64,000 nt of DNA from Syntrophus sp. (in: bacteria) (GTDB lineage Bacteria; Desulfobacterota; Syntrophorhabdia; Syntrophorhabdales; Syntrophorhabdaceae). Position numbers and translations under genes: made by a program. The first letter of the stretch is position 1; each line of letters begins with the position of its first letter. The stretch covers positions 1-64,000 of the forward strand of contig PNOM01000002.1 in the NCBI GenBank assembly GCA_013824835.1, given 5' to 3'. The notes below the pieces were generated by a model. That model was not told the origin of the DNA, did not search any database, and saw only the letters and a list, made by a program, of their open reading frames with translations. Positions 32,418 to 41,607 of this stretch are shown here, one piece after another.

Positions 32418-33791
32418 TCAGGCGGTTTCGCTGAGATCATTCGGTATGCTGTATTCTTTGAGTTTATGGCGGAGCGTGGGACGGGAGATGCCGAGAATCT
32501 CGCATGTTTTTCCGAGATGCCAATGGGTGCGGTTGAGCACTCCTATGATGTAACTCTTTTCAATGTCGTCAAGGCTTTGTTCTTTATCAGGTATATGAAG
32601 AGGGGCGTGGTGGTTTGGTAGTTTTTTCCCAAGCAATGGAGTAATGAGGTCCTCAAGGATAACCTCCCCGGTGGTGTTAATGGCTGCATGAGTAAGGATG
32701 TTTTCAAGCTCCCTTACATTGCCGGGCCAATCGTATTCCGTCAGCCTCTGGAGGGCCTCCCCTTCAATCTTTTTTATGTTCTTGCCGAGTTCACGGTTTA
32801 TTTTTCTGAGAATATATTCAACAAGAAGGGGGATATCGGATTTGCGCTCCCTCAGGGGAGGGATCTTGATGGCAGCCACGTTGAGCCGGTAATAGAGGTC
32901 TTCCCGGAAAGTGCCCTCCTCCGCCATCTTCCACAGGTCTCTGTTTGTTGCTGCAATTACCCGTGCCATCGATTTTATCGTTCTTTCTCCGCCGAGGCGT
33001 TCAAACTCCTTTTCCTGTAAAAATCTTAGAAGTTTTGACTGAAGCTCAAAGGGGATTTCACCTATCTCATCAAGGAATATGGTCCCCGCACCGGCAAGCT
33101 CAAATTTCCCCTTTTTTGAACTGGAGGCACCGGTAAAAGCACCTTTTTCGTGACCAAAAAGCTCACTCTCCAGGAGTGTACCCACGATGGTTGAACAGCT
33201 TATGGCACGAAAAGGGTTGTCTTTGCAGGGGCTGTTATGATGAATCGCCCATGCAATCAGCTCCTTGCCTGTTCCGGTCTCTCCCTCGATGAGGACAGTC
33301 ACCCTGTTTTCCGATAGGACCCCTATGGTCTTGAATATCTCTTTCATCGGCTTGCTCTTGCCGATGATCTGCCCCTCACTATATCCCGTGGTTTCTATGG
33401 AGAGTACAGATCCTGATCGGCCGGGGTCTGTGGACTTCAATGCCTTATTTATGGCCTTTTCAAGCTCATCTACATCGATCGGCTTGGGAATATAGTCGAA
33501 GGCGCCTAATTTTACCGTTTTTATGGTGATATCCATGTCGTGAAATGCGGTAATGATAATGATATTCTTTTTACCCTGGTTAGTCAGCTCCCGGAGGACG
33601 TCGAGGCCGTTCATATCAGGGAGACGTACATCGAGGATAATCACATGGGGATCAAAGGTGGTATTTTGAAGCAACCCTTCGGCAGCGGTTGTCGCACAGG
33701 AGACTTTATAGGCTTTTTCCGTAAGGAACATCTCCAGAGACTCGAGGAGGGAGCGCTCATCATCAATAATAAGGATCCTTTTCGATTTCAT
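32418..33791 (-). CDS. sigma-54-dependent (NtrC-type) response regulator
   Basis: A 457-residue activator: receiver (ILIIDDERSLLES, Asp in VIILDVRLPDMNG), AAA+ domain (Walker A GETGTGKELIA, intact sigma-54 loop GAFTGA, Walker B GTIFLDEIGEIP) and a C-terminal Fis-type helix-turn-helix (LGKTCEILGISRPTLRHKLKEY). Its ATG overlaps the kinase stop by 4 nt. Because the adjacent downstream operon has a strong sigma-54 promoter, this regulator is the likely activator of the importer/ligase operon. That link is an inference from position. Confidence 0.94.
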   Translation of the reverse strand: MKSKRILIIDDERSLLESLEMFLTEKAYKVSCATTAAEGLLQNTTFDPHVIILDVRLPDMNGLDVLRELTNQGKKNIIIITAFHDMDITIKTVKLGAFDYIPKPIDVDELEKAINKALKSTDPGRSGSVLSIETTGYSEGQIIGKSKPMKEIFKTIGVLSENRVTVLIEGETGTGKELIAWAIHHNSPCKDNPFRAISCSTIVGTLLESELFGHEKGAFTGASSSKKGKFELAGAGTIFLDEIGEIPFELQSKLLRFLQEKEFERLGGERTIKSMARVIAATNRDLWKMAEEGTFREDLYYRLNVAAIKIPPLRERKSDIPLLVEYILRKINRELGKNIKKIEGEALQRLTEYDWPGNVRELENILTHAAINTTGEVILEDLITPLLGKKLPNHHAPLHIPDKEQSLDDIEKSYIIGVLNRTHWHLGKTCEILGISRPTLRHKLKEYSIPNDLSETA

Positions 33792-35305
33792 GTCATCTCC
33801 TTCAGGGGGATTGTGAGGGTGACCCGTGTTCCATGAGGTTTACGGGGGGCAACGTAACCTGTTCCCCCGTGGGCTTCAACTATCTTTTTCACATTGGAAA
33901 GGCCGAGACCGGTCCCCCTTTTCTTATTACTGTAAAAGGGGTCAAAAATGTATGGGAGGTCCTCTGTATTGATGCCGGGTCCATCATCGGTGATCGTGAT
34001 CTGCAAGGCCCTGTTATCCGTCCTCAGTTGTTTTGTCGCCACCTCTATGCGGCCTCTTTCAGGCAGCGCTTCTATGGCATTGAGCAGGATGTTGATGAGT
34101 GCCTGCTCAATCTTCTCCTGATCTGCCAGGACTGTGGGCAACCTTTTTGCATATCGCCTGTTAACTGAAAGATCCTTATCCCGGATCCTTGCATCCATTA
34201 TTTCAAGACAGGTATCCATGATCATGTTGATTGAGACGGGCACAAGATTGAGCCTTACAGGCCGTGCGAAGTCGAGCATCTCATCGAGGATCCTTTCGAG
34301 TCGGGATATCTCAAGGACAACGATCTCCATACGTCTTGTATCATTATCGTCAAGGGCCGTATTTTTCAGGATGATCTGACTGTTCATCTTCACCGATGAA
34401 AGAGGGTTCCGTATTTCATGAGCAAGAGAGGTGGTCAGCTTTCCTATGTGGGCAAGACGTTCTGACTCGCGAATCCGCCGCTCTGTCTCCATCCGTTCGG
34501 TTATATCCCTGCAAATACCGGCCACTGCATATTTGCCCTGGTAGAGTATCCGTTTCACTTTGTTTTCAGTGGGGAGGACATTACCGTTTTTGTGGCGGCG
34601 GAGATACACATAAAGATCCTTGGTATCTTCTCCGGACATTCTTTTCTCATAGAGTTTTTGTACAATGGAGAGTGACTTGAAGGCAACGATGTCTGTGTAG
34701 GGTTTTCCGATGACCTCCTGAGGGGTGTAGCCGTGGAGATCGCAAAAGGCCTGATTTGCAAAGACGATAACCCCTTTCTGGTTGACAAAATAACCGTCGT
34801 TTATCTCTTCAACCAGAACTCGGTATTTGGACTCTGATTCGGCAAGTTCTCTTGTCCGTTTTTCCACTTCACGTTCGAGGTTCTCGGTGTGATCCCTGAT
34901 CTCCTTATCGTGGAGGGACTGATAATAATTGCTGAATTTCTTTATGGTATAGAGGAGGCATTCGTTTGTCCTCTCCAGGGACCGGAAAAGTTCTGTGCCG
35001 TCAAGCTCCTTCACCAGCATTGGCACAAGGGTGGTCCTGTAGATCTCATAGGCATTCTGGATCTCTGAGAGAGAAAAACCTCCCTCAAGTCTGATCTTTG
35101 TAATCCATTCAATATGGTCATCAATCCTGGAGTAATCATTATGAACAAGAACAGCGAAATTAGCGTCATTGGCCCTTGAGACAGTGAAAAGGAGTTCATC
35201 TAAGGGTCTTTCAGCGTAGCGCTCGCTTACCGCCGAATGGAGAAGGCGGATCCATCCCTCAATGATCTCGTCCCGATAGGTGGTCAGGATATCTTCAAGA
35301 CCCAT
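33788..35305 (-). CDS. sensor histidine kinase (RsbRD-like N-terminus, PAS, HisKA, HATPase)
   Basis: A 505-residue soluble kinase. The first 130 residues are helical and resemble the RsbRD-type sensor domain (ILTTYRDEIIEGWIRLL). A coiled coil, a PAS domain (YRVLVEEINDGYFVNQKG), HisKA with the phosphoacceptor in TTSLAHEIRNPLSSVKM and HATPase (NILLNAIEALPE, DDGPGIN, GTGLGLSN) follow. I chose the ATG at 35305 because a -35/-10 pair ends 7 nt upstream, which excludes the TTG at 35341 and implies a leaderless mRNA. It is the cognate partner of the regulator it overlaps. Confidence 0.9.
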   Translation of the reverse strand: MGLEDILTTYRDEIIEGWIRLLHSAVSERYAERPLDELLFTVSRANDANFAVLVHNDYSRIDDHIEWITKIRLEGGFSLSEIQNAYEIYRTTLVPMLVKELDGTELFRSLERTNECLLYTIKKFSNYYQSLHDKEIRDHTENLEREVEKRTRELAESESKYRVLVEEINDGYFVNQKGVIVFANQAFCDLHGYTPQEVIGKPYTDIVAFKSLSIVQKLYEKRMSGEDTKDLYVYLRRHKNGNVLPTENKVKRILYQGKYAVAGICRDITERMETERRIRESERLAHIGKLTTSLAHEIRNPLSSVKMNSQIILKNTALDDNDTRRMEIVVLEISRLERILDEMLDFARPVRLNLVPVSINMIMDTCLEIMDARIRDKDLSVNRRYAKRLPTVLADQEKIEQALINILLNAIEALPERGRIEVATKQLRTDNRALQITITDDGPGINTEDLPYIFDPFYSNKKRGTGLGLSNVKKIVEAHGGTGYVAPRKPHGTRVTLTIPLKEMT

Positions 35306-35312
35306 ATGCATG

Positions 35313-35341
35313 ATTGTATCGTGCAAAAAGGGGTTGGTCAA
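35313..35341 (-). promoter_or_regulatory. sigma-70 promoter, leaderless kinase gene
   Basis: On the minus strand TTGACC (35341-35336), a 17-bp spacer and TACAAT (35318-35313). The -10 ends seven bases before the ATG at 35305, leaving no room for a ribosome binding site. Confidence 0.6.
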
Positions 35342-35385
35342 GCCATAAACTTACTATCTATATCTTATGGCGCTGGAAGCTTTCC

Positions 35386-35919
35386 TCATTCACCAGCAAG
35401 CTTTTTCCTGATATTGTTCCAGAAAAGCACAGCTTCCCGCGTAGAAGGACTTTTCTTCAAATCTACTCCTTTTTCAACAAGATAGACTTCAAAGTGTTTT
35501 ACAATGAATGGGTCGGGAATGCTGTCAATGACTGCATAGAGATCCTTTTTGCTCGCTGACTGAATCTTTTTTATTGCCAGGTACCTGTCCATTTTCTCAT
35601 CGATTCCGTAGGTATCTTTCACATCCTGCGGCAGACCCTTCATGTCCCCATAAATAGCGGTATATTTTTGCCTGAATTCCTGATCATCCATCTTTTCGAG
35701 CTTGGCGATATTGTTTTTTTTTGCTTTGTCAATATCAGTTACCGCAATATAACCCTTTGCAAAGAGCTTGACCACTGTACTGACAACAAGCTCTTTTGAT
35801 GCCTGCCCGTCAGAAACATTATTGCCTTTTCCTTCCCCGGCGCAAGGGGCCTCCTGCCCAAGGAAAAGACTGAAGACAATTACTGCGAGAGCAATAAAAT
35901 ATAACCTTATTCTGTCCAT
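35386..35919 (-). CDS. uncharacterised exported protein
   Basis: A 177-residue protein I do not recognise. An N-terminal signal peptide is clear (basic MDRIR, then the hydrophobic YFIALAVIVFSLFLG, with cleavage likely near APCAG). The mature part is charged and mostly helical, with VSTVVKLFAKGYIAVTDIDKAKK and a C-terminal FWNNIRKKLAGE. It lies 44 nt upstream of (behind) the kinase gene on the same strand, so it could belong to the same signalling unit as a periplasmic component. Its promoter suggests a leaderless mRNA. Confidence 0.65.
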   Translation of the reverse strand: MDRIRLYFIALAVIVFSLFLGQEAPCAGEGKGNNVSDGQASKELVVSTVVKLFAKGYIAVTDIDKAKKNNIAKLEKMDDQEFRQKYTAIYGDMKGLPQDVKDTYGIDEKMDRYLAIKKIQSASKKDLYAVIDSIPDPFIVKHFEVYLVEKGVDLKKSPSTREAVLFWNNIRKKLAGE

Positions 35920-35927
35920 GCCCGATG

Positions 35928-35956
35928 AGTTTATGCCGACACCGCATTACTGTCAA
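35928..35956 (-). promoter_or_regulatory. sigma-70 promoter of the exported-protein gene
   Basis: On the minus strand a perfect TTGACA (35956-35951), a 17-bp spacer and TAAACT (35933-35928). The -10 ends eight bases before the ATG at 35919, so the transcript would have a leader of about one base or none. Confidence 0.55.
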
Positions 35957-36078
35957 TACCCTGCCTGATTCCTCCAGTCTGAAAACGTCCGCAAAACGTG
36001 TTTTCTGGCCCTGTTTTTTCACGGACTACCCTGTTCAATACAAGGGTTTATTCCCTCATAAAATAACGTAAAAAACCC

Positions 36079-36107
36079 TTGACAAAAGACAATGGTACAA
36101 GTATATA
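36079..36107 (+). promoter_or_regulatory. sigma-70 promoter of the dcw cluster
   Basis: TTGACA (36079-36084), a 17-bp spacer and TATATA (36102-36107) place transcription start near 36114, immediately before the MraZ boxes. Confidence 0.7.
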
Positions 36108-36115
36108 TGTCTAAA

Positions 36116-36140
36116 GTGGTAAACTGTGTTATAAGGTGGG
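36116..36140 (+). promoter_or_regulatory. MraZ operator: three 10-bp-spaced repeats
   Basis: GTGGT (36116), GTGTT (36126) and GTGGG (36136) are spaced exactly 10 bp apart. This is the layout of known MraZ boxes, so autoregulation of the cluster by MraZ is expected. The last repeat also serves as the Shine-Dalgarno region of mraZ. Confidence 0.8.
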
Positions 36141-36146
36141 ATAAGA

Positions 36147-36587
36147 ATGTTTGCTGGACGGTATGAATACGGATTAGATGACAAGAGCAGGGTAAGCATA
36201 CCTTCCAAGTTCAGAGAGGTTCTGTCCACCAATTATGACATGAGGCTCATTCTCACAAACCTTGACGGATGCATCGTGGCGTACCCTTACCAGGAGTGGC
36301 TGGAAATACAGGAGCGGATATCAAAACGGGAGTCCCTGAAGAAAGAGGCGCGGACGTTTTTGAGATTCTACTATTCCGGGGTTTCAGAGTGTCCTATAGA
36401 CAGACTCGGGAGGATCCTGATACCACAAACACTCAGGGCCTATGCGAATATCCAAAAAAACGCGGTAATCATAGGGATGAACCGCAAAATTGAGATATGG
36501 GCACAGGAAACATGGGAAGAATTGGTACGAAAAGCCACTGCTGACCGTGAACAGATGGAAGATGTCCTGTCGGATCTCGGTCTTTGA
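36147..36587 (+). CDS. mraZ: transcriptional regulator MraZ
   Basis: A 146-residue protein with two SpoVT/AbrB-like halves: MFAGRYEYGLDDKSRVSIPSKFR and, in the second half, CPIDRLGRILIPQTLRAYA. MraZ binds repeats upstream of its own gene and represses or tunes the division and cell-wall cluster. Three matching boxes lie directly upstream. The stop overlaps the rsmH ATG (TGATG). Confidence 0.96.
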   Translation: MFAGRYEYGLDDKSRVSIPSKFREVLSTNYDMRLILTNLDGCIVAYPYQEWLEIQERISKRESLKKEARTFLRFYYSGVSECPIDRLGRILIPQTLRAYANIQKNAVIIGMNRKIEIWAQETWEELVRKATADREQMEDVLSDLGL

Positions 36588-37453
36588 TGGGTGTTACTCA
36601 TATACCTGTTCTTCTTGAGGATGTAATAGACAAGCTGGTCAACGATGAGACGGTTCTCTTTGTTGACGCAACAATTGGCGGGGCAGGCCATGCATATGCC
36701 ATATTGGAGAGGTACCGGAATCTCAGGTTAATAGGCATTGACGCCGACGAAGATGACCTGAGCATTGCGGAAGAGAGGCTCCACACATTTATTGACAGGG
36801 TGCAGCTGATTAGGGGGAATTTCAGGGATTTACGACAGATATTGGGCGACCTTGGGATAGTCGCTATAGACAGCATCCTCTTCGACCTGGGTCTGTCTAC
36901 ATATCAGTTTATGGGGAACCGGGGGTTTAGTTTTAATGATGATGCCTTTCTTGACATGAGGATGGATAACAGAGAGCCGGTCACGGCCTATGATGTTGTC
37001 AACAGTTATAGTTACGAAGGGCTAAGAGGCATTCTTGAAGAATACGGAGAGGAATACAGGGCGCCAAGGATAGCAAGGATGATCGTGGAAGAGAGAAAAA
37101 AAAGGCCTATATCCACCGCACGGGAGCTTGCCCATGTGGTGTCAAAAGCAAAGAGAAGAGAAGGAAGAATCCATCCTGCCACAAAAACCTTCCAGGCCCT
37201 GAGAATCGAGGTAAATCAGGAACTGGAGAATATCAAGACAGGAGTTAAGGATGCCATTACCCTTCTTGCCCCGAAAGGAAGAATCGGCGTTATATCCTTC
37301 CATTCCCTGGAAGACAGGATTATCAAGGAAACGTTTAAGGGTTCAGATTCATTGGCACTCGTTACAAAGAAACCCATACGGCCCGAGAGACCGGAGATAC
37401 TCGAAAACCCGAGCGCACGGAGCGCCAAATTCAGGGTAGCAGAGAAACTGTAG
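36587..37453 (+). CDS. rsmH: 16S rRNA (cytosine-1402-N4) methyltransferase RsmH
   Basis: A 288-residue SAM-dependent methyltransferase that modifies C1402 in the ribosomal decoding centre. Features: HIPVLLEDVIDKL at the N-terminus, the SAM-binding DATIGGAGHAYAIL, the long insertion domain, GNRGFSFNDDAFLDMRMD, and FHSLEDRIIKETFK. I used the ATG at 36587 rather than the TTG one codon earlier. It is coupled to mraZ in the standard order. Confidence 0.96.
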   Translation: MGVTHIPVLLEDVIDKLVNDETVLFVDATIGGAGHAYAILERYRNLRLIGIDADEDDLSIAEERLHTFIDRVQLIRGNFRDLRQILGDLGIVAIDSILFDLGLSTYQFMGNRGFSFNDDAFLDMRMDNREPVTAYDVVNSYSYEGLRGILEEYGEEYRAPRIARMIVEERKKRPISTARELAHVVSKAKRREGRIHPATKTFQALRIEVNQELENIKTGVKDAITLLAPKGRIGVISFHSLEDRIIKETFKGSDSLALVTKKPIRPERPEILENPSARSAKFRVAEKL

Positions 37454-37465
37454 TCAGGTGAGATT

Positions 37466-37771
37466 ATGCAGAGGGTATATGTTTCACTGAAAAAGGAGAC
37501 CGGGCATCATGGGGGGTTCCATTCCACATTAATAGTGATTCTCAGTTTCCTGATCTTTATCCTTATCACCTTTTTTACGAGGGGCGCTTTCAATCAAGAA
37601 CGCGAGGCGCTCCTTGAAATATTAGGGAAAGGGAGGGAGGTAACTGCGCTGAATGAGAAATTGAAGATTGATCTCGCGAGTATCACCCGGGGAAGATACA
37701 TTGAATTGAAGGCAAAAGAACGACTCGGTCTTAAAAGACCGAAAGACGGAGAGGTTATCATACTGAGATGA
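37466..37771 (+). CDS. ftsL: FtsL-like cell division protein
   Basis: A 101-residue bitopic protein: a short cytoplasmic N-terminus, one transmembrane helix (LIVILSFLIFILITFF, about 22-37), then a coiled coil (EREALLEILGKGREVTALNEKLKIDL) and a KERLGLKRPKDGE end, the pattern of FtsL/FtsB. Its slot between rsmH and the next division gene is that of ftsL. Sequence conservation in FtsL is low, so position carries much of the weight. FtsL normally activates FtsWI, yet neither ftsI nor ftsW is present in this cluster. Confidence 0.8.
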   Translation: MQRVYVSLKKETGHHGGFHSTLIVILSFLIFILITFFTRGAFNQEREALLEILGKGREVTALNEKLKIDLASITRGRYIELKAKERLGLKRPKDGEVIILR

Positions 37772-38805
37772 ACAAAAAGGCGAAAAGAAGAGCCTTTTTC
37801 ATCTGTGCAGCCATTTTTGTCATGTATGTAATGGTAGGTTCGGGACTTCAGGAAAAATTGAGTATGAAAAGGATTGCGCACATTGACCAGGAAAAACCCG
37901 TGAATATGGGCATATATACGCAGAAACCGGCTGCCCGGACTGCATCTTTCACCACCCCTGCCGCAGCGCCTGCGCCTGTTTCCGTGGCCAAACCCGTTGA
38001 GGTTGCTACACCCAAGGCCCCGGCTGCAATAATACTACCCCCTCCTCCTGTCCCTGCTTCTATCCCGGGGGTTGTAAATGCCCATACCGCAACGCCCCTG
38101 ACAGCCCCTAAAGCTGTGGCCCCTCCCAGGGAGGCTGTCTATGCCGCCACATCGGCCTTTATGCGGCCTGAAGCCTTTGCGGAGCCATCCCTTTTCATTT
38201 CAGTTCCCATTATCTGCCATGCAATCAGGGAAGGTTTCATAGAAAAAGAGGGTTTGATTTTCATCAAAAAAGATGGCTATAATAATCCCAAATGGAAGAA
38301 AACCCTCGATATACTGAAGGATAAGGACGAAGAAGGCCTAAGAAGCATCTCAAAAGCTATCGGCAAAAAACAGATTCTCGATTTTCTGAAAAAAGAGGGC
38401 ATCACACAAAAACAGGGGATTCCAATGGAAGATATCATATTGGGGAAAGGCTATGGAGTGGAAAAGAAGAAGCTCCTCTCCCTATATGACAAGTATGTGC
38501 GTGCTGACTACCCGGGACTTTTCCCTTTTTCCCTCGAAGGACTAAGCATTGCACAAAACAGGAACGGATTTGAATTCCAGGGCCAGAGGGATGTTGCGAA
38601 GGAGCGCCGGGGAAAAGAGGATCCTGAATGGATGGTGCCCAACCTCACCAATCTTACTATGAAGGATGCCTTTGAAAAGCTTTCAGCCCATACCGCAAAG
38701 ATCAAAATATACGGGAGCGGGAACGTAGTTGACCAGAATCCCAAACCTTTCCAGAGGACCCGCGGTGAAGCGGAATGTATTATTTACGGGAGAACATACC
38801 GGTAA
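37768..38805 (+). CDS. membrane-anchored PASTA-domain protein in the ftsI slot
   Basis: A 345-residue protein I cannot assign to a known family. One transmembrane helix (about 10-27) is followed by a Pro/Ala-rich linker (about 50-130), a helical domain of unknown type (about 140-280, LIFIKKDGYNNPKWKKTL) and a C-terminal PASTA domain (VPNLTNLTMKDAFEKLS...GSGNVVDQNPKPF, about 289-342). It sits exactly where ftsI (PBP3) is normally found, overlapping ftsL by 4 nt and murE by 1 nt. No penicillin-binding SxxK, SxN or KTG region is visible. The PASTA tail suggests it binds peptidoglycan or descends from an FtsI C-terminus. Confidence 0.75.
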   Translation: MNKKAKRRAFFICAAIFVMYVMVGSGLQEKLSMKRIAHIDQEKPVNMGIYTQKPAARTASFTTPAAAPAPVSVAKPVEVATPKAPAAIILPPPPVPASIPGVVNAHTATPLTAPKAVAPPREAVYAATSAFMRPEAFAEPSLFISVPIICHAIREGFIEKEGLIFIKKDGYNNPKWKKTLDILKDKDEEGLRSISKAIGKKQILDFLKKEGITQKQGIPMEDIILGKGYGVEKKKLLSLYDKYVRADYPGLFPFSLEGLSIAQNRNGFEFQGQRDVAKERRGKEDPEWMVPNLTNLTMKDAFEKLSAHTAKIKIYGSGNVVDQNPKPFQRTRGEAECIIYGRTYR

Positions 38806-40262
38806 TGAAGCTCGCTGAACTTATTGATCATATGGATATTGCCCGTATAAAGGGTGATCCTGACCAGGATATTACGAATATAACAAAGGATTCAAGGTCA
38901 GTAAAGGACGGCGCCCTGTTCTTTGCCACAAAGAAAAGCGCACCCTATATCCCCGAAGCAATCAAAAGGGGCGCAAAGGTTGTTGTGTCTGAGGGGGAAT
39001 GGGAGGCATCGGCCCCCTGCTCAATTCTCACGGACGACGTAGACCGGCTTCTGGGGAGTATGGCATCAAAATTCTACGGCTTTCCCTCAAGGCATCTATT
39101 TGTTGCTGGTATTACCGGTACGAATGGCAAGACAACCACGACTTACCTCATTGAATCCATACTACGGGAGGCAGGAAAAAAGGCAGGGGTAATCGGCACC
39201 ATCTCTTACAGATATGAAGGCCTAACCCTTAAGGCGGAGAATACTACCCCCGGCGCAGCAGAGATACACGGCCTGCTCAGGGATATGTATGATGTCCATA
39301 CTGAATATGTGGCTATGGAGGTCTCATCCCATGCCCTGGACCAGAAGCGGGTGGAAGGTGTTGATTTTGACATGGCTATTTTTACAAACTTGACCCACGA
39401 CCACCTCGACTACCATGGCGATTTTGAGACCTACAAGGCAGCAAAAAGACTCCTTTTTACTTACTTTCTCCAGAAAAGCAAGAAGGAGCAGAAATTTGCC
39501 GTCCTGAACATGGATGATCCGAACGTAAAGACCTTTGTGCCCGACCCCCCGGTGAAGACCTTCTTTTACAGTGCGACTGGTATCGCAGATGCCTGCCTCT
39601 TGAAAGGACAGGAAGATATTAATGGTCTCGAGCTTGAAATCTCCCTTATGGGCAGGAACATCTCACTCAGGTCACCCCTTGTGGGCATATTCAATGCCTC
39701 GAATATACTTGCCGCCTCTCTTTTTGGTTATGGGGCAGGCATACCCCTTGAAACAATCAAAAAGGGTATTGAGTCATTAAAGGGGGTACCTGGACGGGTT
39801 GAGAGGATTGTCAATAACAGGGGGATTTCGGTTTTTGTCGACTATGCCCATACCCCTGATGCCCTGAAAAAGGTATGCGAACTTCTTAATCGCCTCAAAA
39901 AAGGGCGCTTGATCGTTATATTCGGGTGTGGTGGTGACAGGGATCGGACAAAAAGACCGGTCATGGGCGATATCGCATCACGCCGCGCCGATTTTGCCAT
40001 TGTCACCTCCGACAATCCGAGGAAAGAAGAACCGGGCAGAATTATTGAAGAGATTACCCAGGGTATGAACAACAGAAAAGGACTCTTTACTGTTATCGAG
40101 AGCAGAAGGGAGGCTATTGCCGAGGGGATCAGGATGGCTCGGGAGAACGATGTAGTATTGATCGCTGGAAAAGGTCATGAGGATTACCAGATTATCGGGA
40201 ACCAGACCTTTCCGTTCAGTGATCAGGAAACGGCAGAGGAGTTTCTGAATGTGGCATGTTGA
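38805..40262 (+). CDS. murE: UDP-MurNAc-tripeptide synthetase MurE
   Basis: A 485-residue Mur ligase that adds the third amino acid to UDP-MurNAc-L-Ala-D-Glu. The ATP loop GITGTNGKTTTTYLIE, the TTPGA motif and the C-terminal SDNPRKEEP are seen; DNPR indicates meso-diaminopimelate as substrate, hence Gram-negative type murein. I used the ATG at 38805, which overlaps the upstream stop (TAATG), rather than an in-frame ATG at 38775. Its end overlaps murF by 14 nt. Confidence 0.97.
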   Translation: MKLAELIDHMDIARIKGDPDQDITNITKDSRSVKDGALFFATKKSAPYIPEAIKRGAKVVVSEGEWEASAPCSILTDDVDRLLGSMASKFYGFPSRHLFVAGITGTNGKTTTTYLIESILREAGKKAGVIGTISYRYEGLTLKAENTTPGAAEIHGLLRDMYDVHTEYVAMEVSSHALDQKRVEGVDFDMAIFTNLTHDHLDYHGDFETYKAAKRLLFTYFLQKSKKEQKFAVLNMDDPNVKTFVPDPPVKTFFYSATGIADACLLKGQEDINGLELEISLMGRNISLRSPLVGIFNASNILAASLFGYGAGIPLETIKKGIESLKGVPGRVERIVNNRGISVFVDYAHTPDALKKVCELLNRLKKGRLIVIFGCGGDRDRTKRPVMGDIASRRADFAIVTSDNPRKEEPGRIIEEITQGMNNRKGLFTVIESRREAIAEGIRMARENDVVLIAGKGHEDYQIIGNQTFPFSDQETAEEFLNVAC

Positions 40263-41607
40263 CGAGTTGATAAAGGCAGTCAACGGGACACCTTTCAGAA
40301 TCGAAAGGGATACCTTTGCCTCCATTTCAACGGATTCACGAACTATAGGCGCAGAGGAGCTCTTTATACCCCTTACAGGCAATAACTTCGACGGCCATCT
40401 CTATATTGAAAAGGCCTACATGCAATCCCATGGAGGCACGATCTGCGAGAAAAAACGGGCAGATATGTGTGCAAACACAGGAGGAACTACGATCCTTGTG
40501 GATGACACCACCCGTGCCCTTCTGGACCTTGCCCGATGGAAAAGGGCGCAGATGAGCGGGACGTGCATTGCCCTTACAGGGAGCAATGGAAAGACGACCA
40601 CCAAAGAGATCCTGGTCAGCATGATACAGCGGGTCTCTTCTGTAGCGTACAATGAAAAAAACTATAACAACCTGATCGGTGTTTCAAAGAGTATCCTTTC
40701 TATTAGCGGAAAACCGGCATTCTTCGTCTTTGAACTGGGCACAAACAGCCCCGGAGAGATTAAGGCCCTGTCCCGGACAGCACAACCTGACATCTCCCTT
40801 ATCACCAATATCAATCCCTCCCACCTTGAAGGGCTTTTTGATCTCGAAGGGATCCTTCAGGAAAAGCTTGACCTCTTTTATCACACAAAAGAAGGGGGAA
40901 AGGTATTCATAAATGCCGATGACCCATGTATTGCCCCTGCCTACAAGGACCTGACCCATAGCGTATGTCTCTATGCGTTGACCAGTGAGGCGCCCTTCAG
41001 TCTCTCTATCATCAGAGACCTCGGCTGGCAGGGCTTTGAAATAGCGCTTACCTTTCAAAGGGACAGGTTTCAGGCACGGACGCACCTCCTCGGAATTCAT
41101 AATCTCTATAACATCCTTGCGGCATCTGCCCTTGCATGGACCATAGGGATTGACAAGAAAGAGATCGCAGAGGGGATAGCAGCCTTCCGCCCTTTTGACA
41201 TGCGCTTTACGCCCATAGAATCGAGAAAGGGTTACATGGTAATAGACGATGCATATAATGCAAACCCCGCGTCAATGGAATGGGCCTTGAGGACCCTTGA
41301 AGTCCTTCCCTGTCAGGGGAAACGAATCGCCATTATCGGGGACATGAAGGAGCTGGGAGACAAAACAGCCCATTACCACAGGGAGTTAGGACGGTTTTTA
41401 AAGAAAGGTACGATTTCCATGATCCTTTTAATCGGCGACTCCGTGAAGGAGACCTTCAAAGAGCTGGGTGCAGAAAGGTCATTGTTCTTTGAAGACAAGG
41501 GACGCCTTATCGATTATGTAGCCTCCAGGGCTGATAAGGGGGATGTCATTCTCGTAAAGGGATCCAGGGCTTCAAAGATGGAAGAAATAGTGGAGGCCCT
41601 GATCTGA
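40249..41607 (+). CDS. murF: UDP-MurNAc-pentapeptide synthetase MurF
   Basis: A 452-residue ligase that adds D-Ala-D-Ala to the UDP-MurNAc-tripeptide. The ATP loop [14 protein letters not shown] (about 106-119), the family segment [12 protein letters not shown] and the C-terminal [18 protein letters not shown] are clear. The overlap with murE and the 1-nt overlap with mraY indicate translational coupling. Confidence 0.97.
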   Translation: MWHVDELIKAVNGTPFRIERDTFASISTDSRTIGAEELFIPLTGNNFDGHLYIEKAYMQSHGGTICEKKRADMCANTGGTTILVDDTTRALLDLARWKRAQMSGTCIALTGSNGKTTTKEILVSMIQRVSSVAYNEKNYNNLIGVSKSILSISGKPAFFVFELGTNSPGEIKALSRTAQPDISLITNINPSHLEGLFDLEGILQEKLDLFYHTKEGGKVFINADDPCIAPAYKDLTHSVCLYALTSEAPFSLSIIRDLGWQGFEIALTFQRDRFQARTHLLGIHNLYNILAASALAWTIGIDKKEIAEGIAAFRPFDMRFTPIESRKGYMVIDDAYNANPASMEWALRTLEVLPCQGKRIAIIGDMKELGDKTAHYHRELGRFLKKGTISMILLIGDSVKETFKELGAERSLFFEDKGRLIDYVASRADKGDVILVKGSRASKMEEIVEALI

